Both the position numbers and the translations under genes were made by a program. The notes under the pieces were generated by a model. The model was not told where the DNA came from. It saw only the letters and a list, made by a program, of their open reading frames with translations, and made no database searches. This document shows positions 1 through 7,445 of a stretch of DNA of 17,847 bases, one piece after another (the first letter of the stretch is position 1; every line of letters starts with the position of its first letter). This stretch comes from Fusobacterium sp. (GTDB lineage Bacteria > Fusobacteriota > Fusobacteriia > Fusobacteriales > Fusobacteriaceae), in the NCBI GenBank assembly GCA_020024915.1, contig JAHHSZ010000032.1:1-17847 (forward strand). Direction: 5' to 3'.

Positions 1-938
1 AAATCTTCTTGAGATATAGCTGAAATCTTATCAATAGGAGCTATTTCTAGTTGGAAATCCATATTAGGTTCATGAGTTGCGTATTTGTCACTAATATTTT
101 TAGTAATTGCTAATATATTTTTTTCAAGAGTGTTACTATTAGATGCTATTATACTCTTTGCACTTCTAGGAATAGCATTGTCCTTACTACCACCAGAGAT
201 TTCAATAAAATCAAAGTTATCAACTTTGTCTAATTGTGAAAGAAGCTCTCCCATTATTTTGTTAGCATTTCCTCTATTTTGGTTTATCTCAGTTCCAGAG
301 TGCCCACCTTGTAGTTTATCCAATGTGATAGTGTAGATTGTAGAATCTTTTACTTCATATTTTGAGATAGGAAGATTGATATCTACCTCAATTCCACCAG
401 CTGAACCAACTGTAACCACTCCCTCATCTTCTGAGTCTAAGTTTATTAACATATTTCCTTGTAAAAGTCCAGGCTCAAGAGATAGGGCACCATTCAAATC
501 AACCTCTTCTGAAGTAGTTACCAATAATTCAACTTGACATTTTATAGAGTCCTCCTCTAGTAGAGCCATACCCATAGCAAGAGCAATTCCATTATCTCCA
601 CCAAGTGTTGTTTTGTTAGCTTTTAAAATATTTCCCTCGACAATTAATTGAATAGGATCTGTTTTAAAATTATGGTTACTGTCATTCTCCTTTTCACACA
701 CCATATCCATATGTCCTTGAAGTATTATACTAGGAGCATTTTCATAACCAAGAGCAGCTTTTTTTCTAAGGATAACGTTATAGAATTTATCTTGGTATGT
801 TTCTAAATTCAATTTTTTACCAAATTCAACTAAATAATCACTAATCTCTTTTTCATTATATGATTCTCTAGGTATTTTTGAAATCTCTTCAAAATGGTAA
901 AAGACTCTTTCAGGTTTTAAACCGTCTAGTTTTCTCAT
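1..938 (-). CDS. pepD: Aminoacyl-histidine dipeptidase / beta-Ala-His dipeptidase (M20 family), C-terminus cut by window
   Basis: Partial gene running off the window start; the first 312 residues are visible of a family usually near 485. I translated it on the minus strand from ATG at 938-936, preceded by a purine-rich run (GGGGGGA). Visible PepD features: HMDMV with His76 and Asp78, TTLGGDNG with Asp115, the Glu pair in TTSEEV (144-145), NLDSEDEG with Asp168, and the lid-domain stretch GGHSGTEINQNRGNANK. In the family these His/Asp/Glu residues bind two zinc ions and activate water; the last metal His lies beyond the window. The product should be a cytoplasmic metallopeptidase that cleaves dipeptides such as Xaa-His and thereby supplies amino acids. 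It lies 19 bases after the stop of the YfcC-type transporter on the same strand, so the two are probably co-transcribed. Family assignment is firm; exact substrate range is not visible. Confidence 0.93.
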   Translation of the reverse strand, partial: MRKLDGLKPERVFYHFEEISKIPRESYNEKEISDYLVEFGKKLNLETYQDKFYNVILRKKAALGYENAPSIILQGHMDMVCEKENDSNHNFKTDPIQLIVEGNILKANKTTLGGDNGIALAMGMALLEEDSIKCQVELLVTTSEEVDLNGALSLEPGLLQGNMLINLDSEDEGVVTVGSAGGIEVDINLPISKYEVKDSTIYTITLDKLQGGHSGTEINQNRGNANKIMGELLSQLDKVDNFDFIEISGGSKDNAIPRSAKSIIASNSNTLEKNILAITKNISDKYATHEPNMDFQLEIAPIDKISAISQED

Positions 939-957
939 AAAAATCCCCCCATTAAAT

Positions 958-2469
958 TTATATAAAAGTTGAAATAATAAGTGCAATTATGGAGTAGATA
1001 GCCATAATTCCCATCAATGGAACTATGTATTTCCACCACTTATTAAATGTAGTTCCTGCCATCTCAAGTGTAACAAGTATAAGACCTGTTGGGGTGATAA
1101 AAGACATCAATCCTTGTCCCCAGTTGTAAGCATTGATAACAACATCTCTAGATAGACCAACACTATCAGCAAGAGGAGCCATTATAGGCATTGTAAGTAC
1201 GGCAAGTCCTGATGATGATGGAATGAAGAAACCTAAGAATGAGAATACTCCAAGTTGTGCAAGGGCAAACATAGAACCACTCATTCCACTAACCATATTT
1301 ATAGAATAGTTTAATAGGGTGTCAGAGATCATTCCATTGTCCATTATTATATTGATAGCTCTAGCAAGTCCGATTGTAAGAACTACCCCGATCAATTCAG
1401 CTGCTCCACCAACAAATGTATTAACGGAATCTTTTTCAGAAAGACCAGACAGGAACATAATTATGATGGCAACTCCAAGGAATAGAGCTGACATCTCTTC
1501 GAACCACCAACCACCAAGGGCAACTCCCCAAACTAAAATAATGAATGCAAGAGTAAATATCAATATTATCAATTTTCTTCTCAAAGTAAATTCAATTACA
1601 ACATCTGGGTTGTAGTCTCCTAAGAAACGTTCTTTTATAGCTTCGTTTTCATCATAAACAAGTGAATTAGTAGGATCATTTTTTACCTTAACTGTATACC
1701 AATACATATAAGCTAAAGTTATAATAGACCCAACAATTAATACAACAACTCTAAATACTAAACCATCAGTAAAGCTTATTCCAGCAGCATTAGATGCTAT
1801 AACAACTGAGAATGGATTGACAGTAGAGAACATAGTTCCTATTGATGATCCCATATAAATAGCTGCTATACATGTGATAGCATCAAAACCACTAATTAGG
1901 AAAATAGGCATCAAAATAGGATAGAAAGCTATAGTTTCCTCTGCTAGACCAAAGGTAGTTCCACCAAAAGTAGTTAGAGCAAATACTAGTATAACTAAGA
2001 TAAACTCCTTTCCTTTTGTTTTTTTAGAGAGAGCTCCTATTCCAGCATCAAAAGCTCCAACTTTATTAACAAGTCCAATAACTCCACCTAGAATCAATAC
2101 AAAAATCATAATATCAACAGAATCCATTGTACCTAGAATAGGTGATTTGATAACCTCTATTAATCCTTGTGGTTTTTGTTCAATTTGAACATATGTTCCA
2201 GGGATAGCAATAGGTTTTTTTATTGATCCATCTTCAAATTTAGATAGATTTAATTGAATATTAAAATTATCTAGTACACTCTGTGTAGCAGGAATAACTG
2301 TTGTTTCATCATTATAATTAGTTATAACAAATTCTCTAGTAGTATTATCATATGTAAGTCTAGAAAATCTACCAGATGGTACAATGTAAGTAAGAATAGC
2401 TGCAAAAATTAAAATAACAAATAGTACTGTAAAAGCTGTGGGAAATTCACGTTTTTTCTTTTGTCCCAA
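958..2469 (-). CDS. YfcC-family (DcuC-like) inner-membrane transporter
   Basis: A polytopic membrane protein of 503 residues (from the TTG start) with about a dozen hydrophobic segments. A basic N-terminus (GQKKKR) precedes the first helix, and a long polar loop (about residues 35-110) follows it. The stretches GLAEETIAFYPIL, FSTVNPFSVVIASNAAG and FFIPSSSGLAVLTMPIMAP are typical of the YfcC/C4-dicarboxylate-carrier-like family, whose members are mostly uncharacterised or proposed amino-acid or peptide-type carriers. A longer reading frame opens with GTG at 2478, but that codon overlaps the last base of the Shine-Dalgarno AAGGAG (2483-2478). TTG at 2469-2467 sits 8 bases after it, so I place the start there. 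The gene precedes pepD by 19 bases, which suggests uptake of a small peptide or amino-acid conjugate later cleaved by the peptidase; this is inference. The substrate cannot be read from the sequence. Confidence 0.88.
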   Translation of the reverse strand: MGQKKKREFPTAFTVLFVILIFAAILTYIVPSGRFSRLTYDNTTREFVITNYNDETTVIPATQSVLDNFNIQLNLSKFEDGSIKKPIAIPGTYVQIEQKPQGLIEVIKSPILGTMDSVDIMIFVLILGGVIGLVNKVGAFDAGIGALSKKTKGKEFILVILVFALTTFGGTTFGLAEETIAFYPILMPIFLISGFDAITCIAAIYMGSSIGTMFSTVNPFSVVIASNAAGISFTDGLVFRVVVLIVGSIITLAYMYWYTVKVKNDPTNSLVYDENEAIKERFLGDYNPDVVIEFTLRRKLIILIFTLAFIILVWGVALGGWWFEEMSALFLGVAIIIMFLSGLSEKDSVNTFVGGAAELIGVVLTIGLARAINIIMDNGMISDTLLNYSINMVSGMSGSMFALAQLGVFSFLGFFIPSSSGLAVLTMPIMAPLADSVGLSRDVVINAYNWGQGLMSFITPTGLILVTLEMAGTTFNKWWKYIVPLMGIMAIYSIIALIISTFI

Positions 2470-2477
2470 AGTAATCA

Positions 2478-2483
2478 CTCCTT
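2478..2483 (-). promoter_or_regulatory. Shine-Dalgarno that decides the YfcC-family start
   Basis: AAGGAG on the minus strand. Its final G is the first base of the alternative GTG start, which makes that start unusable at normal spacing; the TTG three codons later has an 8-base spacer. Seen directly; start choice is inferred. Confidence 0.7.
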
Positions 2484-2597
2484 AAATTTAAAATATTTTT
2501 ATATATAAATATATAAAAAGTCAAAATTATGTAAAAAATGTATTTTTTTATACCTTAAAATATATAAAATCAACATAATTATACATAATATAAATAT

Positions 2598-2626
2598 AAT
2601 ATAAAATAAATTTATAATAGTGTCAA
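2598..2626 (-). promoter_or_regulatory. Sigma70-type promoter for the yfcC-like/pepD unit
   Basis: On the minus strand TTGACA (2626-2621), a 17-base spacer and TATATT (2603-2598) form a near-consensus promoter. Predicted start of transcription is near 2591, giving a leader of about 120 bases that is almost pure A/T. A second, weaker candidate closer to the gene is TTGACT (2524-2519) with TAAAAA 17 bases on; it would leave only about 20 bases of leader. No operator-like GC-containing palindrome is visible. Confidence 0.5.
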
Positions 2627-2694
2627 GAAAAAATTAGTTATAGAGCATAATTTGAACAAATTTCAGAATTAAAATTATAAAAAATAATATAAAT

Positions 2695-2730
2695 AAAGGA
2701 AAAAGTTACTTTGCAGCAATTTTTTCCTTT
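2695..2730 (-). terminator. Hairpin terminator after fplA
   Basis: AAAGGAAAAAGTT (2695-2707) and AATTTTTTCCTTT (2718-2730) form a 13-position stem with a 10-base loop. In the minus-strand transcript there is one A-C mismatch near the loop. The stem starts 8 bases after the fplA stop and its 3' arm is itself a U/C run followed by AU. It is weaker than a GC-rich terminator but fits the end of the minus-strand unit. Confidence 0.55.
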
Positions 2731-2737
2731 AAACTCT

Positions 2738-5032
2738 TTAATCAAAAATATAACCTATGCTGAGTTGAGAGATCAATTTACCACTCTCATTATTTTTAGA
2801 TACTGAAAATTCAATAGGACCTAAAAGACTTCCATAAGCTAATGAAAGGTTGAAACCTTGAGAGTAATCTTCCCAGATAATTTTTTTACTTGGAGATGGA
2901 CTTTGTTTTAAATCACTATAAGTTCCAATATTCCAACGAGCATTTAAATAGATGTTTGTATCAAGTTTGTAGCTTACTCCTAATTTACCAATCATAAAAT
3001 CTTCTACAAGTTTTTGTTGATAGAAATAACCATAAAAAGCAAAATCTTTATTTTGGAGGTTATTTTTAGTTCCACCTAGGCGAATAAACTTATCCATAGA
3101 GTTAATTTCATCACCTTTGATAACTCCACCAGCTAGACCATAATTAAATGTTATTTTTTTTGTGAGTGGAAGATAGCCATCAAAAGTATATAGAGGACCG
3201 TAGAAGCTGGAATTTGATTTGTCAAAACTTCCTTCCCAACTGTATTTAAAGTCTAATTTTGCTCCAGAATGGGGAAAGATATCAGAGTCAAGAGTATCAA
3301 AATTAACTTTGAAAAAAGCTCCATTATAGTTTTTAGAATACTCAATCTCATTAGGATTGAGGGAACCAGTCTCTTGCTCTAGCTTAGCATAAGAACTATT
3401 GATCCCATAGGCTACAGTCAGTTGATTGTTGTATTGAGTAAGAACCCCAATTTCTGCATCAAAGGTGCTAACTAATAGGTTAGAAATCTTTTTATTTTCA
3501 TTATATAAAAAGAATGGATTCTCATTGTAATCAAAGTTAGCAAAAATACCAATCTTGTTAGAATAACCATAGTATATAAAGTTTTTAAAATTTACCCCTA
3601 AATAGTCTCCTACTTGTAAATTGACAAGAGTATTATTTCCAATTTTTCCAAAATTTGTAATAGTTGTACCTATATCAAAAGTTGTTCCATAGCCAGTGAG
3701 ATATTTAACCCCCATTCCAACAGAGTTATTAGGATTTATTCCAATATCTAAAACTAAATTATCATTTTCAATGTCATAGTATAAATAACTGATAATCTCA
3801 TTACCATAAAGCTTTAAAAGTTGTGCCTCAAGCTCCTCTAATGAAATATCTTTATTTAGGATATTAGAGAGAGAACTATCTATAATAGCTTGATTTTTTT
3901 CTGAAATATCATTTTTAAACTTTATATTTTTAATATAAACTTTATTATCTAATTTTAACTTAGTAGTTGGTTTAGTAAAATTTTTAGGAAGATTTTCTAA
4001 AAGAGATAGTTTCTCCTTTGTCGCCTTTTCACCTAACTCTACAAAAAGACTACTCTTATCTAGTTCTGTAGCTGAATACTCAAGTACATCAGGTGTTATC
4101 AATATAGAAGCAAGTTTTCTTTGTTCATCAGTAGAAGAAGCACTTTGAATGGCAACAAGTTGATTTAGAACACTGATGATATTATATTCCTTTTTATCTT
4201 TTATCTCATTCCCTACATCACTACCAATTACTACATCAGCTCCCATATCAATAGCATCAATAACTGGAAAGTTTCTAGAAACAAGCCCATCAACATAGAG
4301 TCTATCATCAATCTCAACAGGATCAAATATAGTTGGGATAGCAGTACTTGCAATAATAGCTTTAGCTAAATCTCCCTTTTTAAAAGCAACAGCTTCTCCA
4401 GTATTAAGATCAGTGGCTATAATTCTAAGTGGAATTGGTAATTTATCAAAATCTTTGATATCCTCCACACTATTTAATAGTTTTTTTAGTTCAAAATACA
4501 ACATTTGACTATTTCCAAAACTTTTAGGTAAAGAGAAATTGAATTTATTATCATATTTAACTGAAACCATGTAGTTTTTGTTGTTAATTTTCTTTTCTAA
4601 TGGGATCTTATCCTCTAGAAAATCCCCATTAATAAACTCGTCCCAACTATTATTAGATAAAATCTGTTCAATTTGATCAGGTGAATATCCAGCAGAATAT
4701 AGGGCTCCTATCAAAGCTCCAATACTTGTCCCAGTTATATAATCTGGACGAATACCTAAACTTTCTAAAGTCTTGAGGACTCCTATGTGGGCAAGACCTT
4801 TTGCACCCCCACCACTCAAAGTGAGACCTATCTTTATATTTTTTCTGTTCTTTTTAAACTTATTTTTTTTGATTTTTTCTAACTGGGTAATTTTATTCTC
4901 TAAAATTTTAATCTGCTCTTTTAAATTATTTATCTCAAAATCTTCTTTAGACGTTAATGTTCTAGCAAAAGTTTTAGTTTGAATAAAGAGTATAGAAAAA
5001 ATCAAGTATACAGTTAAAGTAAATTTTTTCAT
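2738..5032 (-). CDS. fplA: Type Vd autotransporter: patatin-like phospholipase fused to POTRA and Omp85-type barrel (FplA)
   Basis: 764 residues from ATG at 5032. The N-terminus MKKFTLTVYLIFSILFIQTKTFA is a signal peptide, followed by a short coiled-coil-like charged stretch (about residues 32-60). The patatin domain (about 65-340) has the oxyanion-hole loop SGGGAKG (73-79), the nucleophile motif GTSIG with Ser103, and the catalytic Asp248 in DGL. A single POTRA-like region (about 365-430) leads into a C-terminal beta-barrel of alternating aromatic/polar strands with an Omp85-like FRLGGT-type segment (FIRLGGT). In F. nucleatum FplA this architecture is a surface phospholipase A1 that can be released. 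The frame extends upstream to 5053, but the predicted transcription start near 5055 and the GGGAGG at 5042-5037 support the start used here. The protein ends in Asp after an aromatic residue rather than in Phe. Flanked by its own promoter and terminator, so probably monocistronic. Confidence 0.92.
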   Translation of the reverse strand: MKKFTLTVYLIFSILFIQTKTFARTLTSKEDFEINNLKEQIKILENKITQLEKIKKNKFKKNRKNIKIGLTLSGGGAKGLAHIGVLKTLESLGIRPDYITGTSIGALIGALYSAGYSPDQIEQILSNNSWDEFINGDFLEDKIPLEKKINNKNYMVSVKYDNKFNFSLPKSFGNSQMLYFELKKLLNSVEDIKDFDKLPIPLRIIATDLNTGEAVAFKKGDLAKAIIASTAIPTIFDPVEIDDRLYVDGLVSRNFPVIDAIDMGADVVIGSDVGNEIKDKKEYNIISVLNQLVAIQSASSTDEQRKLASILITPDVLEYSATELDKSSLFVELGEKATKEKLSLLENLPKNFTKPTTKLKLDNKVYIKNIKFKNDISEKNQAIIDSSLSNILNKDISLEELEAQLLKLYGNEIISYLYYDIENDNLVLDIGINPNNSVGMGVKYLTGYGTTFDIGTTITNFGKIGNNTLVNLQVGDYLGVNFKNFIYYGYSNKIGIFANFDYNENPFFLYNENKKISNLLVSTFDAEIGVLTQYNNQLTVAYGINSSYAKLEQETGSLNPNEIEYSKNYNGAFFKVNFDTLDSDIFPHSGAKLDFKYSWEGSFDKSNSSFYGPLYTFDGYLPLTKKITFNYGLAGGVIKGDEINSMDKFIRLGGTKNNLQNKDFAFYGYFYQQKLVEDFMIGKLGVSYKLDTNIYLNARWNIGTYSDLKQSPSPSKKIIWEDYSQGFNLSLAYGSLLGPIEFSVSKNNESGKLISQLSIGYIFD

Positions 5033-5036
5033 TTTT

Positions 5037-5042
5037 CCTCCC
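5037..5042 (-). promoter_or_regulatory. Shine-Dalgarno that decides the fplA start
   Basis: GGGAGG on the minus strand, 4 bases before ATG at 5032. Two upstream in-frame ATGs (5053 and 5044) have no such site in front, and the first would be nearly leaderless. Starting at 5032 also places the signal peptide exactly at the N-terminus. Confidence 0.75.
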
Positions 5043-5061
5043 ATATTTTCCATACTATTTT

Positions 5062-5070
5062 ATTATATCA
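5062..5070 (-). promoter_or_regulatory. Extended -10 promoter of fplA
   Basis: TGATATAAT on the minus strand is a perfect extended -10 (TGn plus TATAAT). The -35 position holds only a T-rich TTTATT-like sequence. Transcription would start near 5055, leaving about 23 bases before the ATG at 5032. It is divergent from the pnp promoter about 40 bases away. Confidence 0.55.
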
Positions 5071-5108
5071 AACTTTTAAAAAAAATAAAATAAAGAATGA
5101 TCTAAAAT

Positions 5109-5137
5109 TTGATTTTTACTATTAAAAATGCTATAAT
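5109..5137 (+). promoter_or_regulatory. Sigma70-type promoter of pnp
   Basis: TTGATT (5109-5114), a 17-base spacer and a perfect TATAAT (5132-5137), with TG at 5129-5130 making an extended -10. Predicted transcription start is about 5144, only some 7 bases before the long hairpin at 5151, so the pnp transcript would begin almost directly with that hairpin. Confidence 0.65.
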
Positions 5138-5150
5138 ACTAGTAAAAAAA

Positions 5151-5226
5151 GATTAGGAAGATTAAGTAGTAAGAGGTAAGAAAATAAAAATTTATTTCTT
5201 TACTCCTTATTATTTACTTCCTAATC
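5151..5226 (+). promoter_or_regulatory. Long 5'-leader hairpin of pnp, likely RNase-sensitive autoregulatory element
   Basis: GATTAGGAAG (5151-5160) pairs perfectly with CTTCCTAATC (5217-5226). After a 2-base bulge (5161-5162), 5163 onward pairs with 5216 backward for about 24 further positions, with G-U pairs and two A-C mismatches, up to a tiny loop around 5188-5191. The whole gap between promoter and ribosome binding site is therefore one stem of more than 30 pairs. Enterobacterial pnp leaders have a hairpin cut by RNase III that PNPase then uses to repress its own mRNA. The position here is the same, but the sequence is unrelated to anything I recognise. The structure is seen in the sequence; the function is inferred. 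Confidence 0.75.
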
Positions 5227-5248
5227 TATAAAGTTTATAGGAGGATAT

Positions 5249-7348
5249 ATGTTTGACGAGAGAAAAGTTCAAATGGAACTAGCAGGTAGAACACTTACTT
5301 TTTCTACTGGTAAAATAGCAAGACAATCTTGTGGGGCTGTAATGGTACAATATGGAGATACTATAGTTTTAAGCACGGTAAATAGAAGTAAGGAGCCTAG
5401 GAAGGAAAATGACTTTTTCCCATTGACAGTAGATTATATAGAGAAGTTCTATGCAGCTGGGAAATTTCCAGGAGGTTTTAATAAAAGAGAAGGAAAACCA
5501 TCAACAAATGCTACATTAACAGCGAGACTTATTGATAGACCAATAAGACCTATGTTTCCAGATGGGTTTAACTATGATGTACATATTGTAAATACTGTAT
5601 TTTCATTTGATGAGAAAAATACACCTGATTATTTAGGGATAATAGGATCATCAATGGCATTAATGTTATCAGATTTACCATTTTTAGGACCAGTTGCAGG
5701 AGTTGTAATAGGGTATAAAGATGGGGAGTTTATATTAAATCCTACTCCAGAAGAGTTAGAAACGAGTGAACTTGAGTTATCAGTAGCTGGAACAAAAGAA
5801 GCTATAAATATGGTTGAAGCAGGAGCAAAAGAGTTAGATGAAGAGACTATGCTAAAAGCGATTATGTTTGCTCATGAAAATATCAAAAAGATATGTGATT
5901 TCCAAGAAGCTTTTGCAAAAGAAGTTGGAAAAGAGAAGATGGAGTTTGTAAAACCAGAAATAATGCCATTAGTTAAGGACTTCATTGACGAAAGAGGAAG
6001 AGAGAGATTACAAGCAGCAGTTCTAACTTTAGGTAAGAAAAATAGAGAGGAAGCTGTGGATTCTTTAGAAGAGGAGTTATTAGAAACATTTAAAGTAGAG
6101 AACTATGGAGAGGGAGAAGATGTAGAGTTTCCTGAAGATGTTTTAATTGAGTTCAAAGGATATTACCACGATTTAATGAAAAAACTGGTAAGAGATGCTA
6201 TTCTTTACCATAAACATAGAGTAGATGGGAGAAAAACAACTGAGATAAGACCATTATTTGCGGAAGTTGATTGTCTACCTATTCCACACGGTTCTGCAAT
6301 GTTTACAAGAGGAGAGACTCAAGCAGTAGTTGTAACAACATTAGGAACTAAAGAGGATGAACAATTAGTAGATGACTTAGAAAAAGAATACTACAAGAAA
6401 TTCTATCTGCACTATAACTTTCCACCATATTCAGTAGGAGAGACTGGAAGAATGGGAAGCCCTGGTAGAAGAGAGTTAGGACATGGATCTTTAGCAGAGA
6501 GAGCTTTAAGATATGTTATACCTTCAGAGGAGGAGTTCCCATATACAATTAGAGTTGTATCTGAGATCACTGAATCAAATGGATCATCTTCACAAGCTTC
6601 AATCTGTGGTGGATCATTATCATTAATGGCTGCAGGTGTACCTATAAAAGAGCATGTAGCTGGAATCGCAATGGGACTTATAAAAGAGGGAGAAGAGTTC
6701 ACTGTATTAACTGATATAATGGGACTAGAGGACCACTTAGGAGATATGGACTTTAAAGTTGCAGGAACTAAAAATGGTATAACAGCTCTTCAAATGGATA
6801 TAAAAATAACAGGAATTACAGAAGAGATAATGAGAATAGCTTTAAAACAAGCTTTAGAAGCTAGAAATCAAATTCTTGAGTTAATGAATAGCACAATTCC
6901 TGCCCCAGCACCTATCAAATCAAATGTACCAAGAATATACCAAATGGTTATCCCAACTGATAAGATAGCAGCATTAATAGGACCAGGTGGAAAAAATATA
7001 AAAGGAATAATTGATCAAACTGGAGCAACTGTTGATATTGGTGATGATGGAAAGGTTTCTATATTCTGTAAAGATGAGGCAGCTTTAGTTGAAACAGTAA
7101 GATTGGTAAACTCTTATGTTAAAGATGTAGAAATCGGGGAGATCTATCCAGGTAGAGTTGTAAGTATCCAAAAGTTTGGAGCATTTATGGAGATATTACC
7201 AGGTAAAGAGGGACTTTTACATGTTTCTGAAATCTCTCAAGAGAGAGTAGCAAATGTAGAGGATGTGTTAAAAGTAGGAGATGCATTTGATGTAAAAGTT
7301 ATCTCTACTGATAATGGAAAAATAAGTTTAAGTAAAAAGAGAGTGTAA
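5249..7348 (+). CDS. pnp: Polyribonucleotide nucleotidyltransferase (PNPase)
   Basis: 699 residues, the usual length. PNPase degrades RNA 3' to 5' with phosphate and can also add tails; it forms a trimeric ring in the cytoplasm, often inside an RNA-decay complex. Domain order: first RNase PH core (about 10-140, with FPGGFNKREGKPS and RLIDRPIRPMFPDGF), a helical linker (about 150-235), the second, catalytic RNase PH core (about 315-545, with GRMGSPGRRELGHG, ITESNGSSSQASICGG and the acidic TDIMGLEDHLGDMDFK), a KH domain with its GPGG loop at 578-581, and a C-terminal S1 domain (GRVVSIQKFGAFMEI, about 620-695). The start ATG follows AGGAGG at 5239-5244. The gene has its own promoter and a remarkable leader hairpin. 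It is followed by a hairpin and rimO. Confidence 0.98.
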   Translation: MFDERKVQMELAGRTLTFSTGKIARQSCGAVMVQYGDTIVLSTVNRSKEPRKENDFFPLTVDYIEKFYAAGKFPGGFNKREGKPSTNATLTARLIDRPIRPMFPDGFNYDVHIVNTVFSFDEKNTPDYLGIIGSSMALMLSDLPFLGPVAGVVIGYKDGEFILNPTPEELETSELELSVAGTKEAINMVEAGAKELDEETMLKAIMFAHENIKKICDFQEAFAKEVGKEKMEFVKPEIMPLVKDFIDERGRERLQAAVLTLGKKNREEAVDSLEEELLETFKVENYGEGEDVEFPEDVLIEFKGYYHDLMKKLVRDAILYHKHRVDGRKTTEIRPLFAEVDCLPIPHGSAMFTRGETQAVVVTTLGTKEDEQLVDDLEKEYYKKFYLHYNFPPYSVGETGRMGSPGRRELGHGSLAERALRYVIPSEEEFPYTIRVVSEITESNGSSSQASICGGSLSLMAAGVPIKEHVAGIAMGLIKEGEEFTVLTDIMGLEDHLGDMDFKVAGTKNGITALQMDIKITGITEEIMRIALKQALEARNQILELMNSTIPAPAPIKSNVPRIYQMVIPTDKIAALIGPGGKNIKGIIDQTGATVDIGDDGKVSIFCKDEAALVETVRLVNSYVKDVEIGEIYPGRVVSIQKFGAFMEILPGKEGLLHVSEISQERVANVEDVLKVGDAFDVKVISTDNGKISLSKKRV

Positions 7349-7360
7349 TAATGAGAATAT

Positions 7361-7384
7361 GAGTGTCATTGAAAGATGACACTC
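7361..7384 (+). terminator. Hairpin after pnp without a U-tract (weak terminator or processing/stabiliser stem)
   Basis: GAGTGTCAT (7361-7369) and ATGACACTC (7376-7384) form a perfect 9-bp stem with a 6-base loop, 12 bases after the pnp stop. The bases that follow (AAATCTCTTT) do not form a proper U-run. The stem may therefore terminate only partly, or protect the pnp 3' end after processing, while allowing read-through into rimO. Confidence 0.5.
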
Positions 7385-7410
7385 AAATCTCTTTAAACTG
7401 TATGAGTAAT

Positions 7411-7416
7411 TATAAT
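7411..7416 (+). promoter_or_regulatory. Possible -10 box upstream of rimO
   Basis: A perfect TATAAT lies 29 bases before the rimO start, with transcription expected near 7423. No convincing -35 is present at 16-18 bases (TCTCTT region) and there is no TG extension. It could serve rimO-pgsA-yggT apart from pnp, but in such AT-rich DNA this may be chance. Confidence 0.3.
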
Positions 7417-7445
7417 ATTTAGAGATGTAAGGAGAAAAATAAAGA

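Noticed and set aside
85..336. 83-codon open frame on the plus strand, hydrophobic product
   Set aside because: Falls entirely within the pepD coding region on the other strand, which shows the complete M20 motif set.
1319..1615. 98-codon plus-strand frame inside the transporter gene
   Set aside because: Antisense shadow of a well-supported membrane protein gene.
2484..2597. Many short TATA-rich inverted repeats in the leader of the transporter gene
   Set aside because: Low-complexity A/T sequence makes such repeats by chance; none contains enough G/C to be a convincing structure.
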